Assembly: GCF_900102685.1 (NCBI RefSeq)
Contig: NZ_FMZA01000001.1
Location: 124,001-188,000 of the forward strand
Direction of reading: 5' to 3'
DNA length: 64,000 bases
Source of the DNA: Melghirimyces thermohalophilus
Lineage (GTDB): Bacteria; Bacillota; Bacilli; Thermoactinomycetales; DSM-45169
This document shows positions 16,024 through 24,863 of the stretch, in pieces (position 1 is the first letter of the stretch; the number at the start of each line of letters is the position of its first letter). Made by a program: the position numbers and the translations under genes. The notes under the pieces are model-generated. The model saw only the letters and a list, made by a program, of their open reading frames with translations, searched no databases and had not been told where the DNA came from.

Positions 16024-17415
16024 ATGCCCTTCGGAAAAAAACTGACGCTGGACGCTTTTATAATCGCTATTTTCCTGAGTGCGCTAGACCTGGGCATTGT
16101 TGCGCCGTCTCTTACCGTGATCGCCGCCGACCTTCAATTTCCGGTGCGGGCGGTGGTGTGGGTGATCGCCCTTCACCTGGCGGTTTTTGTACTGGCCTTG
16201 CCTTTGATGGAAGCTTGGGGAGCCCGTGCTGGCATCCGGAATTGGTTTGCCCTCTCCCTCCTGCTTTTTGCCGGCGGTTCCTTCGCCGCGGGTGCCAGCG
16301 ACAGCTGGGTGACCTTGATTGCCGGACGTGTGGTTCAGGCCCTGGGGGCGGGAGGGATCGTTCCTCTTCTCTCGGTGCAAATCCGCCGGCTCACCTATCT
16401 GCGAAAGCGGTCATGGCGAGTCTTTGTTCACGTGGTTTTAGCGGTACTGTTTATTTGGGTCCCTATGTTGTCCTCCGGCATCACTTGGCATTTCGGTTGG
16501 CGTTGGCTGTTTTGGATCAACTTGCCGGTGGCTGCTGTCATTTATGTGCTCAGTTTTCGATTTGCGCGAGGCGGTGGTTATCGGATTCCGGATTATCACA
16601 CGGTGGGACTCTTCTATTTCGCCGGCATCCTTTTGTCTGCTATGGTGGCGGTCTCCCAGCTGGATCCACGCAAAGGGTGGGGGATGATAACCGATCCGGA
16701 ATTTCTTCCCTTTGCTGTGTTGACTGTAGGCTTGCTAATCCCGATGATGATGGTGGAGCGACAGGCGGAACACCCCTTTTTCCAATCCGAGCTCATGACA
16801 GATTTGCGGCTGATCGGTTTAAACGCCGCCGTCGCACTGGCTGGGTGTACCTGGGTGGCGGTGGTGCTGGTCCCTGGTTGGATGGCGGATCTGTTTGGCC
16901 AACCTCGGGGCACCGGCGGCATCTATCTGTCCATTGTCGCTGGGGCTGCCTGGCTTACACTCCCTTTTGCCCGCTGGATTTCCGCCCGCTGGGGATATCA
17001 AGGGGGATTGGCGTTGGGCTTTTTCTTTACGGCAGCGGCTTATTTTATCCTGGCGTTGATGGAGGAACCGATCGCCCTGCTCGCGGTTTTGGCCATTCTC
17101 GGTGGCGGTCTCGGATTTACACTGGCGGCCCCGGTTCACGAACTGTTATTTGAAGTGGTACCAGTCCGGCGAGTAAAAAACAGCTTGGTCGCCTTAGCCA
17201 TGTTTCGCGCAGCGGGTGCAGCCTTCGGTCTGGTTGTGATCGGACTTTCCTTTTTCAATCCCGCCGATTCACCGGCGGTTAACGGTTTGCCCATGCAGTG
17301 GAAACAAGGGTTCCAAACAGGTATGCTAACGGCAGCGGGCGCTGCTGTTCTGGGTTTTGTCATATCCCTTCTGTTGCCTCTGCCGAAAGAGGTGGATGAG
17401 AATTCGGAAGGGTGA
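16024..17415 (+). CDS. MFS transporter of DHA2-like type
   Basis: This 463-residue polytopic membrane protein has about 13-14 hydrophobic segments. ALDLGIVAPSLTVIAADL sits in the first span region, typical of drug:H+ antiporters. AGRVVQALGAGGIVPLLSV is the motif C/D-like segment of the EmrB/QacA line. The substrate is not predictable. GGAGG lies 10 bases before ATG 16024. It begins 25 bases after panE and could be co-transcribed. Genes for MFS transporters are not part of the usual ylb-bsh order, so this is an insertion relative to Bacillus. Confidence 0.82.
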   Translation: MPFGKKLTLDAFIIAIFLSALDLGIVAPSLTVIAADLQFPVRAVVWVIALHLAVFVLALPLMEAWGARAGIRNWFALSLLLFAGGSFAAGASDSWVTLIAGRVVQALGAGGIVPLLSVQIRRLTYLRKRSWRVFVHVVLAVLFIWVPMLSSGITWHFGWRWLFWINLPVAAVIYVLSFRFARGGGYRIPDYHTVGLFYFAGILLSAMVAVSQLDPRKGWGMITDPEFLPFAVLTVGLLIPMMMVERQAEHPFFQSELMTDLRLIGLNAAVALAGCTWVAVVLVPGWMADLFGQPRGTGGIYLSIVAGAAWLTLPFARWISARWGYQGGLALGFFFTAAAYFILALMEEPIALLAVLAILGGGLGFTLAAPVHELLFEVVPVRRVKNSLVALAMFRAAGAAFGLVVIGLSFFNPADSPAVNGLPMQWKQGFQTGMLTAAGAAVLGFVISLLLPLPKEVDENSEG

Positions 17416-17479
17416 TGTTCCTTAAGGGAACCCTCTGCTATACTGGGAGAGATTGATTGAGGAAGAAAAGAGGTCTGGC

Positions 17480-19105
17480 ATGAGAGTAGAAGATATTTTT
17501 CTGGAATGGAATCATCCGCTTTACCGAGATTATCTCCATTTTTTTGATCGGTTGCAGCCGTACTATACTTATCCTCCTGGAGATGACTCGTCTTTTCATT
17601 TACGGGAGCGGATCTTAAAAAAAAGGGAGAGCCCGTTGTCTCGGGAAGAGTTGGCCAGGGTGATCAGCCAGTACCATGCCGGGGAATTGGAACATCCGGC
17701 GGTTCGGTCCAACCTCGACCGTCTCACCCACTCGGACAGCCTGGTGGTGGTAGGTGGGCAGCAAGCGGGAATCTTGACCGGTCCGCTCTATACCATTTAC
17801 AAGGCGATCACATTGATTCAATTGGCGGAAAGGGAAGAGAGGCGGTTGAATCGACCGGTGATCCCTATCTTCTGGATTGCGGGGGAAGATCATGATCTGG
17901 AGGAAGTCAACCACCTTCATCTGATCACCCAGGGGAAACTGGAAAAATGGACGCTTCCGGTGCCGGACGAGCACCGCCCGATCTCCAGCACAGTGCCTGA
18001 TCTGGACAGCTTGCTCCGCTGGATCGAGGAACTGGGTTGGCACCTGCCGGATACCCCTTATAAGCAGGAGTTATTGGCCACCCTGATGGAGTTGTCCCAG
18101 GAACCGGCCAGTCTGTCCCGCCATTTCGCACGGCTGATGCACCGTCTGTTCGGTCGTTACGGGCTGCTGTTGATCGACTCCGCCTTTCCGCCCCTTCGTC
18201 AACTGGAAATCCCCTTCTTTACTTGGTTGATTGAGCATAACGAAGCGTTAGGGGAGGAGTGGGTGAAACAGTCCCATCGGCTGGAACAGGATGGGTACCC
18301 GGTCACCGTCGATGTTCATCCCGATAAAGCCCACCTGTTTCTAATCGTGGATGGGAAGCGAGAACCCCTGTATCGAGTGGGGAAGGGGCTTTTTGGCACG
18401 AAAGACGGACAGCAAACCTTCACTCGGGGAAAACTGTTGGAACACCTTCACCAACACCCGGAAGATTTCAGCAACAATGTGCTGACCCGACCGTTGATGC
18501 AGGAGTATCTCTTTCCCACTCTGGCTACCGTGTTGGGACCTGGTGAGCTGGCCTACTGGGCTTTGCTGAAACCGGCCTTTTCCCTGGCCGGGATGGAGAT
18601 GCCTATTTTATATCCCCGAATCGGGTTGACCTTAGTTGGCAGAAAGTCGGAAAAGGAGATGAACCGGTATCGCTTAACCGTCGATGATGTGTTTCACCGC
18701 TTGGAGGAAAAGAAGCGGTTGTGGCTGAAAGAGCAGTATCAATTGGATGTGGACGCAGTCTTTCGTGATGTCCGGACCCGGTTGGAAGAGATCTACCGGC
18801 CTTTGATCGGCCAAATCTCCGGTGTCCGCCCCGATTTGCAACAGATGGGGGAGACCAACCGGAAGCTCGTGTTGCAACAGATTGAGTATCTGGAAAGGGA
18901 AACCTGGAAGGCGCTGGCGAAGAGAGAAGAGACGGATCTCTCCCGCTTTGCGCAGCTGGAGACCGAGCTTTACCCCAAAGGCCAACTGCAGGAACGAGTG
19001 CATAACGTGATTCCCTGGTTGAATCGATACGGGGAAAAATGGCTGGAGGAACTGGTTCAAACGCCGCTGCTCAGCACCCGAGCCCACCGGGTGGTCTTCC
19101 TGTAA
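17480..19105 (+). CDS. bshC: Bacillithiol biosynthesis protein BshC
   Basis: This protein of 541 residues (B. subtilis BshC about 540) is the putative cysteine-adding enzyme of bacillithiol synthesis. It acts on glucosaminyl-malate. Visible family features are VVVGGQQAGILTGPLYTIYKA (nucleotide-binding start), PIFWIAGEDHDLEEVNHLH, and a long C-terminal coiled coil around residues 400-500. ATG 17480 has AAGAGGT five bases upstream; the longer frame adds only nine residues. BshC next to mraZ is a conserved Bacillales arrangement, here separated by one gene. Confidence 0.92.
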   Translation: MRVEDIFLEWNHPLYRDYLHFFDRLQPYYTYPPGDDSSFHLRERILKKRESPLSREELARVISQYHAGELEHPAVRSNLDRLTHSDSLVVVGGQQAGILTGPLYTIYKAITLIQLAEREERRLNRPVIPIFWIAGEDHDLEEVNHLHLITQGKLEKWTLPVPDEHRPISSTVPDLDSLLRWIEELGWHLPDTPYKQELLATLMELSQEPASLSRHFARLMHRLFGRYGLLLIDSAFPPLRQLEIPFFTWLIEHNEALGEEWVKQSHRLEQDGYPVTVDVHPDKAHLFLIVDGKREPLYRVGKGLFGTKDGQQTFTRGKLLEHLHQHPEDFSNNVLTRPLMQEYLFPTLATVLGPGELAYWALLKPAFSLAGMEMPILYPRIGLTLVGRKSEKEMNRYRLTVDDVFHRLEEKKRLWLKEQYQLDVDAVFRDVRTRLEEIYRPLIGQISGVRPDLQQMGETNRKLVLQQIEYLERETWKALAKREETDLSRFAQLETELYPKGQLQERVHNVIPWLNRYGEKWLEELVQTPLLSTRAHRVVFL

Positions 19106-19138
19106 AGGCAAAGCTTCATGGATTGAGGAGGATGGGAA

Positions 19139-20398
19139 ATGGATTCGATTTCGGAAAGCATCGTTCGCGACAGAAGTTTGGCTCCTGAAGGGCGGCTTAA
19201 GATGGATTGGGCCCGTCAGCATATGCCTGTTCTTGAGCGGATTCGGCGGGAGTTTTTGGAAGAACAGCCCCTCGCCGGCCAACGGGTGGCGATCTCCCTC
19301 CACCTGGAGGCGAAGACGGCACGTCTAGCCGAGGTGCTGCGTGATGCCGGGGCCGAGGTGACGATTACCGGTAGCAATCCGTTATCCACCAAAGATGATG
19401 TGGCAGCGGCCCTGGCCGAATCGGGTGTAACGGTCTATGCTAAATACGATCCGGAACCGGAAGAGTATAAGGAACATCTGTTACGCACCCTGGAGACCCG
19501 GCCCAATCTGATCATCGATGATGGAGGTGACCTGGTTAGCATCCTCCATGCGGAACGACCGGATCTGCTTGAGCAGGTGAAGGGCGGATGTGAAGAGACC
19601 ACCACCGGGATCTTACGGTTAAGAGCTCTGGAAAAGTCCGGGGAGCTGAAATTTCCGATGATCGCTGTTAACGATGCCTTTTCCAAATTTCTCTTTGATA
19701 ATCGATACGGTACGGGTCAGTCGGTCTGGGATGGCATTAACCGAGCCACCAACCTGGTCGTCGCCGGAAAAACCGTGGTCGTTGTCGGCTACGGTTGGTG
19801 TGGTCGGGGGGTTGCTATGCGGGCCCAGGGTCTCGGAGCGCGGGTGATCGTAACCGAGGTGGATCCGATCAAAGCGACCGAGGCACACATGGACGGCTTT
19901 ACTGTGATGTCGATGGAGGAAGCAGCCGCCCTCGGTGAGATTTTTGTCACGGTGACTGGAAACAAAAAAGTGATCTCCGAAAGGCATTTCCCTCTGATGA
20001 AAGATGGTGCGGTGTTGGCCAATGCGGGTCACTTCGATGTGGAGATCGACAAGATCGCTCTGGAGGAGCAGGCTGTGGACAAACGGAGGGTTCGCCGGGA
20101 TATCACTGAATATCAATTGGAGAATGGGCGGCGGATTCACCTCCTCTGTGACGGCCGGCTGGTCAACCTGGTTGCAGGCGATGGTCATCCCGCCGAGATC
20201 ATGGATATGACCTTCGCCCTGCAGACATTATCTTTGATCTATGTCATGGAAAACCATGAAAAGATCGGTCCCCATGTGCTCGATGTTCCATATCATATCG
20301 ATGAGCAGGTGGCCAATTACAAGTTGCACTCCCTGGGTGTGCGTATCGATGATCTCACCTCGGATCAAGAAGCATATTTGGGTAGCTGGAGAGTATAA
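19139..20398 (+). CDS. ahcY: Adenosylhomocysteinase
   Basis: This 419-residue enzyme reversibly splits S-adenosylhomocysteine to homocysteine and adenosine, with tightly bound [28 protein letters not shown] and the [20 protein letters not shown] segment are the substrate-domain signatures. The Rossmann loop reads [21 protein letters not shown]. The C-terminus ends [13 protein letters not shown]. subtilis uses the MTAN/LuxS path instead, so its place between bshC and mraZ is a local novelty. A clean terminator follows. Confidence 0.93.
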   Translation: MDSISESIVRDRSLAPEGRLKMDWARQHMPVLERIRREFLEEQPLAGQRVAISLHLEAKTARLAEVLRDAGAEVTITGSNPLSTKDDVAAALAESGVTVYAKYDPEPEEYKEHLLRTLETRPNLIIDDGGDLVSILHAERPDLLEQVKGGCEETTTGILRLRALEKSGELKFPMIAVNDAFSKFLFDNRYGTGQSVWDGINRATNLVVAGKTVVVVGYGWCGRGVAMRAQGLGARVIVTEVDPIKATEAHMDGFTVMSMEEAAALGEIFVTVTGNKKVISERHFPLMKDGAVLANAGHFDVEIDKIALEEQAVDKRRVRRDITEYQLENGRRIHLLCDGRLVNLVAGDGHPAEIMDMTFALQTLSLIYVMENHEKIGPHVLDVPYHIDEQVANYKLHSLGVRIDDLTSDQEAYLGSWRV

Positions 20399-20425
20399 GG
20401 CGATTCCTGGAGAAGCAGAATCTGT

Positions 20426-20459
20426 AAAAATCCTGCGCCGAAGGTGCAGGATTTTTTTG
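20426..20459 (+). terminator. Terminator upstream of the dcw cluster
   Basis: The stem AAATCCTGC/GCAGGATTT is followed by a run of seven Ts. It isolates mraZ transcription from ahcY. Confidence 0.85.
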
Positions 20460-20470
20460 TGTTGATGTGG

Positions 20471-20510
20471 TATAATTTACAATGTGGTGGAAAGTGGAGG
20501 GAAGTGGAGA
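20471..20510 (+). promoter_or_regulatory. mraZ promoter -10 with three MraZ-type operator repeats
   Basis: TATAAT (20471-20476) is preceded by TGG, giving an extended -10. Directly after it stand three 10-bp tandem repeats in perfect register: AATGTGGTGG, AAAGTGGAGG, GAAGTGGAGA. The shared core RAAGTGG or ATGTGG matches GTGG-type repeats bound by MraZ, which represses its own cluster. They cover the likely transcription start. I see no good -35. Confidence 0.72.
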
Positions 20511-20539
20511 GTAAGGGGGGGTAAAGGGGGTGCGGTGGC

Positions 20540-20977
20540 GTGTTCATGGGAGAGTACCGACATACCGTCGATGATAAAGGCCGCATGATCATCCCGTCCA
20601 AGTTCCGGGAGGGTCTGGGAGAATCCTTTGTCATCACCCGTGGACTCGACCACTGTCTATTTGTTTATCCGATGCCGGAGTGGAAACAACTGGAGCAGAA
20701 GTTGAAGTCACTCCCCTTTACCAAAGCAGATGCCCGCGCCTTTACGCGCTTCTTTTTCTCCGGCGCGACGGTGGCGGAGCTGGACAAGCAGGGTAGGGTC
20801 AACCTGCCCGGCAACCTGAGGGAGTTTGCGAAGCTGGAGAAGGAATGTGTCGTCATCGGTGTTTCCAACCGTGTGGAGATCTGGAGTAGAGAAGCGTGGT
20901 CGTCCTATTACGAGAGCTCCGAGGATTCTTTCAACGAAATCGCGGAATCCCTGGTCGATTTGGATTTAAACCTGTAG
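20540..20977 (+). CDS. mraZ: Transcriptional regulator MraZ
   Basis: This 145-residue regulator has two SpoVT/AbrB-like DNA-binding repeats. The first holds [22 protein letters not shown]; the second holds [21 protein letters not shown]. It represses the dcw genes by binding tandem repeats in its own promoter as a ring-shaped oligomer. The start is GTG 20540 with AAAGGGGG seven bases upstream, and the result begins FMGEY like the B. subtilis protein. An ATG at 20546 is the alternative. The C-terminus overlaps no other gene, but rsmH begins three bases later. Confidence 0.95.
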   Translation: MFMGEYRHTVDDKGRMIIPSKFREGLGESFVITRGLDHCLFVYPMPEWKQLEQKLKSLPFTKADARAFTRFFFSGATVAELDKQGRVNLPGNLREFAKLEKECVVIGVSNRVEIWSREAWSSYYESSEDSFNEIAESLVDLDLNL

Positions 20978-20979
20978 GT

Positions 20980-21933
20980 ATGGTAGAAAGGTTGAAGCTT
21001 TTGTTCCGTCATGAAACGGTGATGAAAAAAGAAGCGGTGGAAGCGCTCCGCCCGAGGCCTGAGGGTGTCTATGTGGATTGCACCTTGGGCGGGGCCGGTC
21101 ACAGCTCGATGATCGCCGAGCAACTCAGCTCCTCAGGACTGTTGGTAGGATTGGATCAGGACGATCAGGCACTATCCGCCGCATCCCATCGCTTAAAGGG
21201 GTTTGCGTGTGAGGTTCGTCTGGTGAAATCCAATTTCCGAAGGTTATCCCAGGTACTGGATGAACTAGAGATCGCTCAGGTGGACGGCGTTTTGTTTGAT
21301 CTGGGTGTTTCTTCACCACAGTTGGATGAGAAAGAGCGGGGATTTAGTTATCAACATGATGCTCCCCTGGATATGCGGATGGATCCGGACAGTGATTTGA
21401 CTGCCTATGATGTGGTCAACCAATGGTCCCGGGAGGAGATCGGCCGTATTCTATCCCGTTATGGTGAGGAACGGTTCGCCCGTCGCATCGCCCAGAAAAT
21501 TGTCGATTACCGCTCGCACAAATCGATCGAAACCACGGTGGAGTTGGCCAATATCATCAAAGAAGCGATCCCAGCGCCGGCGCGACGGTCCGGTCCGCAT
21601 CCGGCCAGACGGACCTTCCAGGCGGTGCGGATCGCAGTAAACGACGAGCTGAACGCCTTCGAGGAAGGGTTAGAACAGGCGATTGACCGACTTCGTGCCG
21701 GAGGGAGGGTTAGCGTAATTACCTTTCACTCCCTGGAGGACCGGATTGTAAAACACATGATGCAGGACAGAGCCAGAGGGTGTATCTGTCCACCGGATTT
21801 CCCGGTCTGCACCTGTGGCAGGGAGCCGGAGCTCCGCATCATTACAAAGAAACCGATGCAAGCGTCGGCAGCAGAAAAGGGGGAGAACCCCCGGGCGCGG
21901 TCGGCTAAATTGCGCGTTGCGGAAAAAGTGTGA
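20980..21933 (+). CDS. rsmH: 16S rRNA (cytosine1402-N4)-methyltransferase RsmH
   Basis: This is a 317-residue SAM-dependent enzyme. It methylates N4 of C1402 in the decoding centre of 16S rRNA. Motifs are FRHETVMKKEAVEAL, the SAM loop DCTLGGAGHS, LGVSSPQLDEKERGFSYQHDAPLDMRMD as the family signature, and TFHSLEDRIVK. ATG 20980 was chosen because it keeps the conserved RHETV opening; GTAGGT is a weak ribosome-binding site, so coupling to mraZ is likely. This is the second gene of the cluster, as in all Bacillales. Confidence 0.95.
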   Translation: MVERLKLLFRHETVMKKEAVEALRPRPEGVYVDCTLGGAGHSSMIAEQLSSSGLLVGLDQDDQALSAASHRLKGFACEVRLVKSNFRRLSQVLDELEIAQVDGVLFDLGVSSPQLDEKERGFSYQHDAPLDMRMDPDSDLTAYDVVNQWSREEIGRILSRYGEERFARRIAQKIVDYRSHKSIETTVELANIIKEAIPAPARRSGPHPARRTFQAVRIAVNDELNAFEEGLEQAIDRLRAGGRVSVITFHSLEDRIVKHMMQDRARGCICPPDFPVCTCGREPELRIITKKPMQASAAEKGENPRARSAKLRVAEKV

Positions 21934-21951
21934 GGAGGGTCAAAGATAAAA

Positions 21952-22362
21952 ATGAGAGAGTACCGGGGAAACACGGCGGTTGCGTATCAACCTGAACCTC
22001 AACAAAAAGTGACGGCGCAAAGAGAACGAAAGCCCGCGTACGGACTCCCTCCCGGAGAAAAACTGTTGTATTTGGTCAGTGTGATCATCTGTGCCGCCCT
22101 CGCCACTGCTGTTTTGTCGCTTTACGCCAAGGCAGCGGAAATCAATATGAAGGTACAGCAGGTGGAGCAAAAAACGGCTGAATTGCAGGAGACCAATCAG
22201 GCACTGAAGCAGCAGAAAAAACAATTGAAAAGCGGGGATCGGATCCGGCAATTCGCTGAGAATCAGGGGATGGTCCTAGCCGAGAAAAACCGACCGAAAG
22301 GTTCTGGACAGGAGAACGTGAAAAACCGTCCGTCAATGACTGGCGGAGCTGAAGGTTTATGA
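21952..22362 (+). CDS. ftsL: Cell division protein FtsL-like
   Basis: This 136-residue bitopic membrane protein has a polar, basic cytoplasmic N-terminus of about 40 residues and one span (LLYLVSVIICAALATAVLSLYA). An extracytoplasmic leucine-zipper-like coiled coil follows (INMKVQQVEQKTAELQETNQALKQQKK). A short C-terminal tail ends it. Sequence alone is too divergent to prove homology, but topology, length and the slot between rsmH and pbpB are diagnostic. FtsL pairs with DivIC and DivIB to activate the septal peptidoglycan synthase. The stop overlaps the pbpB start. Confidence 0.85.
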   Translation: MREYRGNTAVAYQPEPQQKVTAQRERKPAYGLPPGEKLLYLVSVIICAALATAVLSLYAKAAEINMKVQQVEQKTAELQETNQALKQQKKQLKSGDRIRQFAENQGMVLAEKNRPKGSGQENVKNRPSMTGGAEGL

Positions 22363-24113
22363 ATCCGACACCGACGAGCAAGAAACGATCACTGCTGGTG
22401 GGCCTCCTATGTGTTCTCCTGTTGACGGCAGTGATTTTTCGACTTTTTTGGATTCAGACCATCAAAGCTTCTGAACTTCGGCAACGGGCGGAAAAATCCT
22501 GGCAGGTCAATCGGGTGATCGAACCGGTGCGGGGCAGTATCTTGGACCGCAGCGGCGAGGTGCAACTGGCGGGTAGTGTGGACAAGTATGTGATCGCCGC
22601 CGATCTCAATCGCCTGGAAAACCCGCAGAAGGCAGCTCGTCAATTGTCCCCCTTGCTGAACATTCCGGAAAAACAGCTTTTGAAGGATCTGACCAGGAAA
22701 GATGTAAGACAGGTGGAGCTGAGGAAAAAGGGGGATTATAAAGTCTCCCGGGAAGTGACCGATAAGATTATGAAATTGGATCTAAAAGGGATCTACCCGA
22801 TCAAGACTCCGGGGCGGCAATACAACGAAGGGAAACTGGCCGCCCATGTGCTCGGTTTTGTCAATATGGCGGGCAAGGCTGTCGGTGGAGTGGAACAGCA
22901 ATACGATAAAATACTCCGTGGTCAGCGCGGGGAAATCAGTTTCAAGAAGGATGGCCAGGGGATGCAAGCACCCAACTCCGCGGAAGAGTACCGACCGCCG
23001 AAGGACGGCAGGGATCTGGTATTGACACTGGATGCCAACATTCAGTACCACGTGGAAAAAGTACTGGATGAGGTGAGCGCCCGCTATGATTCCGAGGGGG
23101 CGACCGCTATCGTGGCCGACCCCGATTCTGGAGAAATATTGGCCATGGCTAGCCGCCCTACCTTTAATCCCGCTCAATACAGCGCTACCTATGAGGCGGG
23201 GAAGAATAACATCAACCGGGCAATCCGTACCCAATACGAGCCAGGATCCACCTTTAAAATTGTGACTGTGGCAGCTGCGATCGAAGAAGGTGTCTTCGAC
23301 GCTGACGCCAAGTTTCCATCCGGTTCGATCCGAGTTGGCGGTCGAGTGCTTCGGGATTGGAATGAACAGGGCTGGGGGGAGATCACCTACGCCAAAGGTG
23401 TCTATCTCTCCAGCAACGTCGCATTTGTCCGTCTAGCTCAGGAACTGGGGGCAGATGTTCTGACTCGGTACATCGATCGGTTTGGTTTCGGTCGGATTAC
23501 GGAATCGCACGGTCGACAAACAGGGATCGACCTCCCGCTGGAAGAAAATGGGGTATTCTATAATCATGCTCCTCTTCATCCGACGGAGTTAGCGACTGCT
23601 GCTTTCGGCCAAGGGATTGCGGTTACTCCGATACAGCAGGTGATGGCTGTCTCTGCCATCGCGAACGGCGGCACGCTGTACCGGCCGTATGTGGTGAAAG
23701 AAATCCGCGATCCCCGGAACGGTAAAACGCTCAAACAGAAGAAGCCCGAGGAGATTCGAAAGGAAGTAGTCTCCGAAGAGACGGCTCGTCAAGTGCGAAA
23801 ATTGCTCCGGGGTGTGGTGACAAAGGGAACCGGCAGCAAAGCTGATGTGGCGGGTTACCGCGTTGCCGGTAAAACAGGTACCGCCCAAAAACCTAAGGAA
23901 GATGGCTCCGGGTATGCCACAGGAAAATATGTGGCCTCCTTTATCGGGTTTGCTCCTGCTGACGATCCGGAGGTGGTGGTGTATGTCGCTCTGGATGAAC
24001 CGGAAGGATCGACCCACGGGGGAACAGTTGCCGCGCCAGCCGCAGGGGAAATCATCGCTAAAACGCTGAGAGAGATGGAGGTACCCAAATCTGAGCAGAA
24101 AAAATCGGATTAG
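22359..24113 (+). CDS. pbpB: Penicillin-binding protein 2B-type transpeptidase (no PASTA domain)
   Basis: This class B PBP of 584 residues has one N-terminal membrane anchor (LLVGLLCVLLLTAVIFRLFWI). A dimerisation domain starts RGSILDRSGEVQLA. The transpeptidase domain has all three motifs: STFK around residue 297 (YEPGSTFKIVT), SSN in YLSSNVAF and KTGT in VAGKTGTAQ. It cross-links septal peptidoglycan. B. subtilis PbpB is about 716 residues and ends in PASTA repeats; this protein stops soon after the catalytic domain, with SEQKKSD at the end. The loss is real in the sequence, since the frame ends cleanly. Confidence 0.92.
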   Translation: MNPTPTSKKRSLLVGLLCVLLLTAVIFRLFWIQTIKASELRQRAEKSWQVNRVIEPVRGSILDRSGEVQLAGSVDKYVIAADLNRLENPQKAARQLSPLLNIPEKQLLKDLTRKDVRQVELRKKGDYKVSREVTDKIMKLDLKGIYPIKTPGRQYNEGKLAAHVLGFVNMAGKAVGGVEQQYDKILRGQRGEISFKKDGQGMQAPNSAEEYRPPKDGRDLVLTLDANIQYHVEKVLDEVSARYDSEGATAIVADPDSGEILAMASRPTFNPAQYSATYEAGKNNINRAIRTQYEPGSTFKIVTVAAAIEEGVFDADAKFPSGSIRVGGRVLRDWNEQGWGEITYAKGVYLSSNVAFVRLAQELGADVLTRYIDRFGFGRITESHGRQTGIDLPLEENGVFYNHAPLHPTELATAAFGQGIAVTPIQQVMAVSAIANGGTLYRPYVVKEIRDPRNGKTLKQKKPEEIRKEVVSEETARQVRKLLRGVVTKGTGSKADVAGYRVAGKTGTAQKPKEDGSGYATGKYVASFIGFAPADDPEVVVYVALDEPEGSTHGGTVAAPAAGEIIAKTLREMEVPKSEQKKSD

Positions 24114-24373
24114 AGTATTCCTCCGCCCGCCCTGCTGCCGATTGGACCGCGATTAAGCGTGATCTGGCCGAAAATGGACGGATAGCCGCGGGCTAGGCAG
24201 CGTGGAGCGGGGGTGAAACAGCCGGGTTGATTGGTTGTCGGGAGCGCCTGAGATGATAGGTGTCAGATGCTCGGGTTGAAGTTGGAATGGAAGAAACCGA
24301 GATAGAAACCGCCTTTCCTTCTAAGGAAGGGGAGGCGACCCAGACGGGGTCAATATGGGGATGAGGTGATCAC
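24114..24373. other. Gap between pbpB and the YolD-like gene
   Basis: This is a 260-base, GC-rich non-coding stretch. It holds a hairpin of the form GCCTTTCCTT/AAGGAAGGGGAGGC near 24311-24336 without a T tail. The YolD-like gene's ribosome-binding site (GAGGTGA) is at its end. I found no coding frame or clear promoter. Confidence 0.4.
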
Positions 24374-24703
24374 ATGGAAGTGATGGTACATGAGCGTTCG
24401 ATCTGGAATAAGGCACCGTCAAAAATGTCAAAATATGAAAAATTACGGCGAAAAGAGTCGGAAAAAACTGAATTCCGCTCCCTCGATTCGATAAGTTTAC
24501 AACGCGTCTGCCGTCTGATTGAATGCTCCAAACTGGAAGAACAGCCTATCGTGATTCGCTTTGTCAATAGTGGAAGAGTGAGGGAATCGATCGGCCATGT
24601 GGTAGGGATTGATCTGGTGAAAAGAATGTTGCTGATATGTAACGGCGAGTTTCAGGAAGCGATTTCTTTTACGGCGATCGTTGGAGCTGACAAACTTCCC
24701 TAA
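24374..24703 (+). CDS. YolD-like small protein
   Basis: This is a 109-residue soluble protein. The C-terminal half, from DSISLQRVCRLIE to AISFTAIVGADK, aligns by eye with YolD/YqjX. Both have a helix and then a V/I-rich strand pair (PIVIRFVNSGRVRESIGHVVGID). The N-terminus, VHERSIWNKAP, loosely recalls the DRGNIKWTAM opening of that family. YolD proteins are usually encoded beside a UvrX/YqjW-type Y-family polymerase; here no polymerase is present. It sits between pbpB and spoVD, where no gene is expected. GAGGTGA precedes the ATG and a terminator follows. The assignment is moderate. Confidence 0.5.
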   Translation: MEVMVHERSIWNKAPSKMSKYEKLRRKESEKTEFRSLDSISLQRVCRLIECSKLEEQPIVIRFVNSGRVRESIGHVVGIDLVKRMLLICNGEFQEAISFTAIVGADKLP

Positions 24704-24741
24704 TACGGGAACATAGATTGATCTCGGCCGATTGTATGGGG

Positions 24742-24772
24742 AAACCTTCCGTTGGGATAGGTTCTTTTTTTT
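24742..24772 (+). terminator. Terminator after the YolD-like gene
   Basis: The imperfect stem AACCTTCC/GGATAGGTT is followed by eight Ts. It separates the gene from spoVD, which is expected to be sporulation-specific. Confidence 0.65.
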
Positions 24773-24863
24773 GCGATAAAGGGGCCGGTTCTATTGTATG
24801 AGATTTCGGAATAGGGTTGTCTCTAGGAGGACTTGTCTGCGGGGAGGAGTGGGGCTGTTGTCT

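Noticed and set aside
24798-24863. Upstream start of spoVD at ATG 24798
   Set aside because: It would add 22 residues (basic, Cys/Gly-rich) not found in SpoVD; ATG 24864 aligns with the B. subtilis start.
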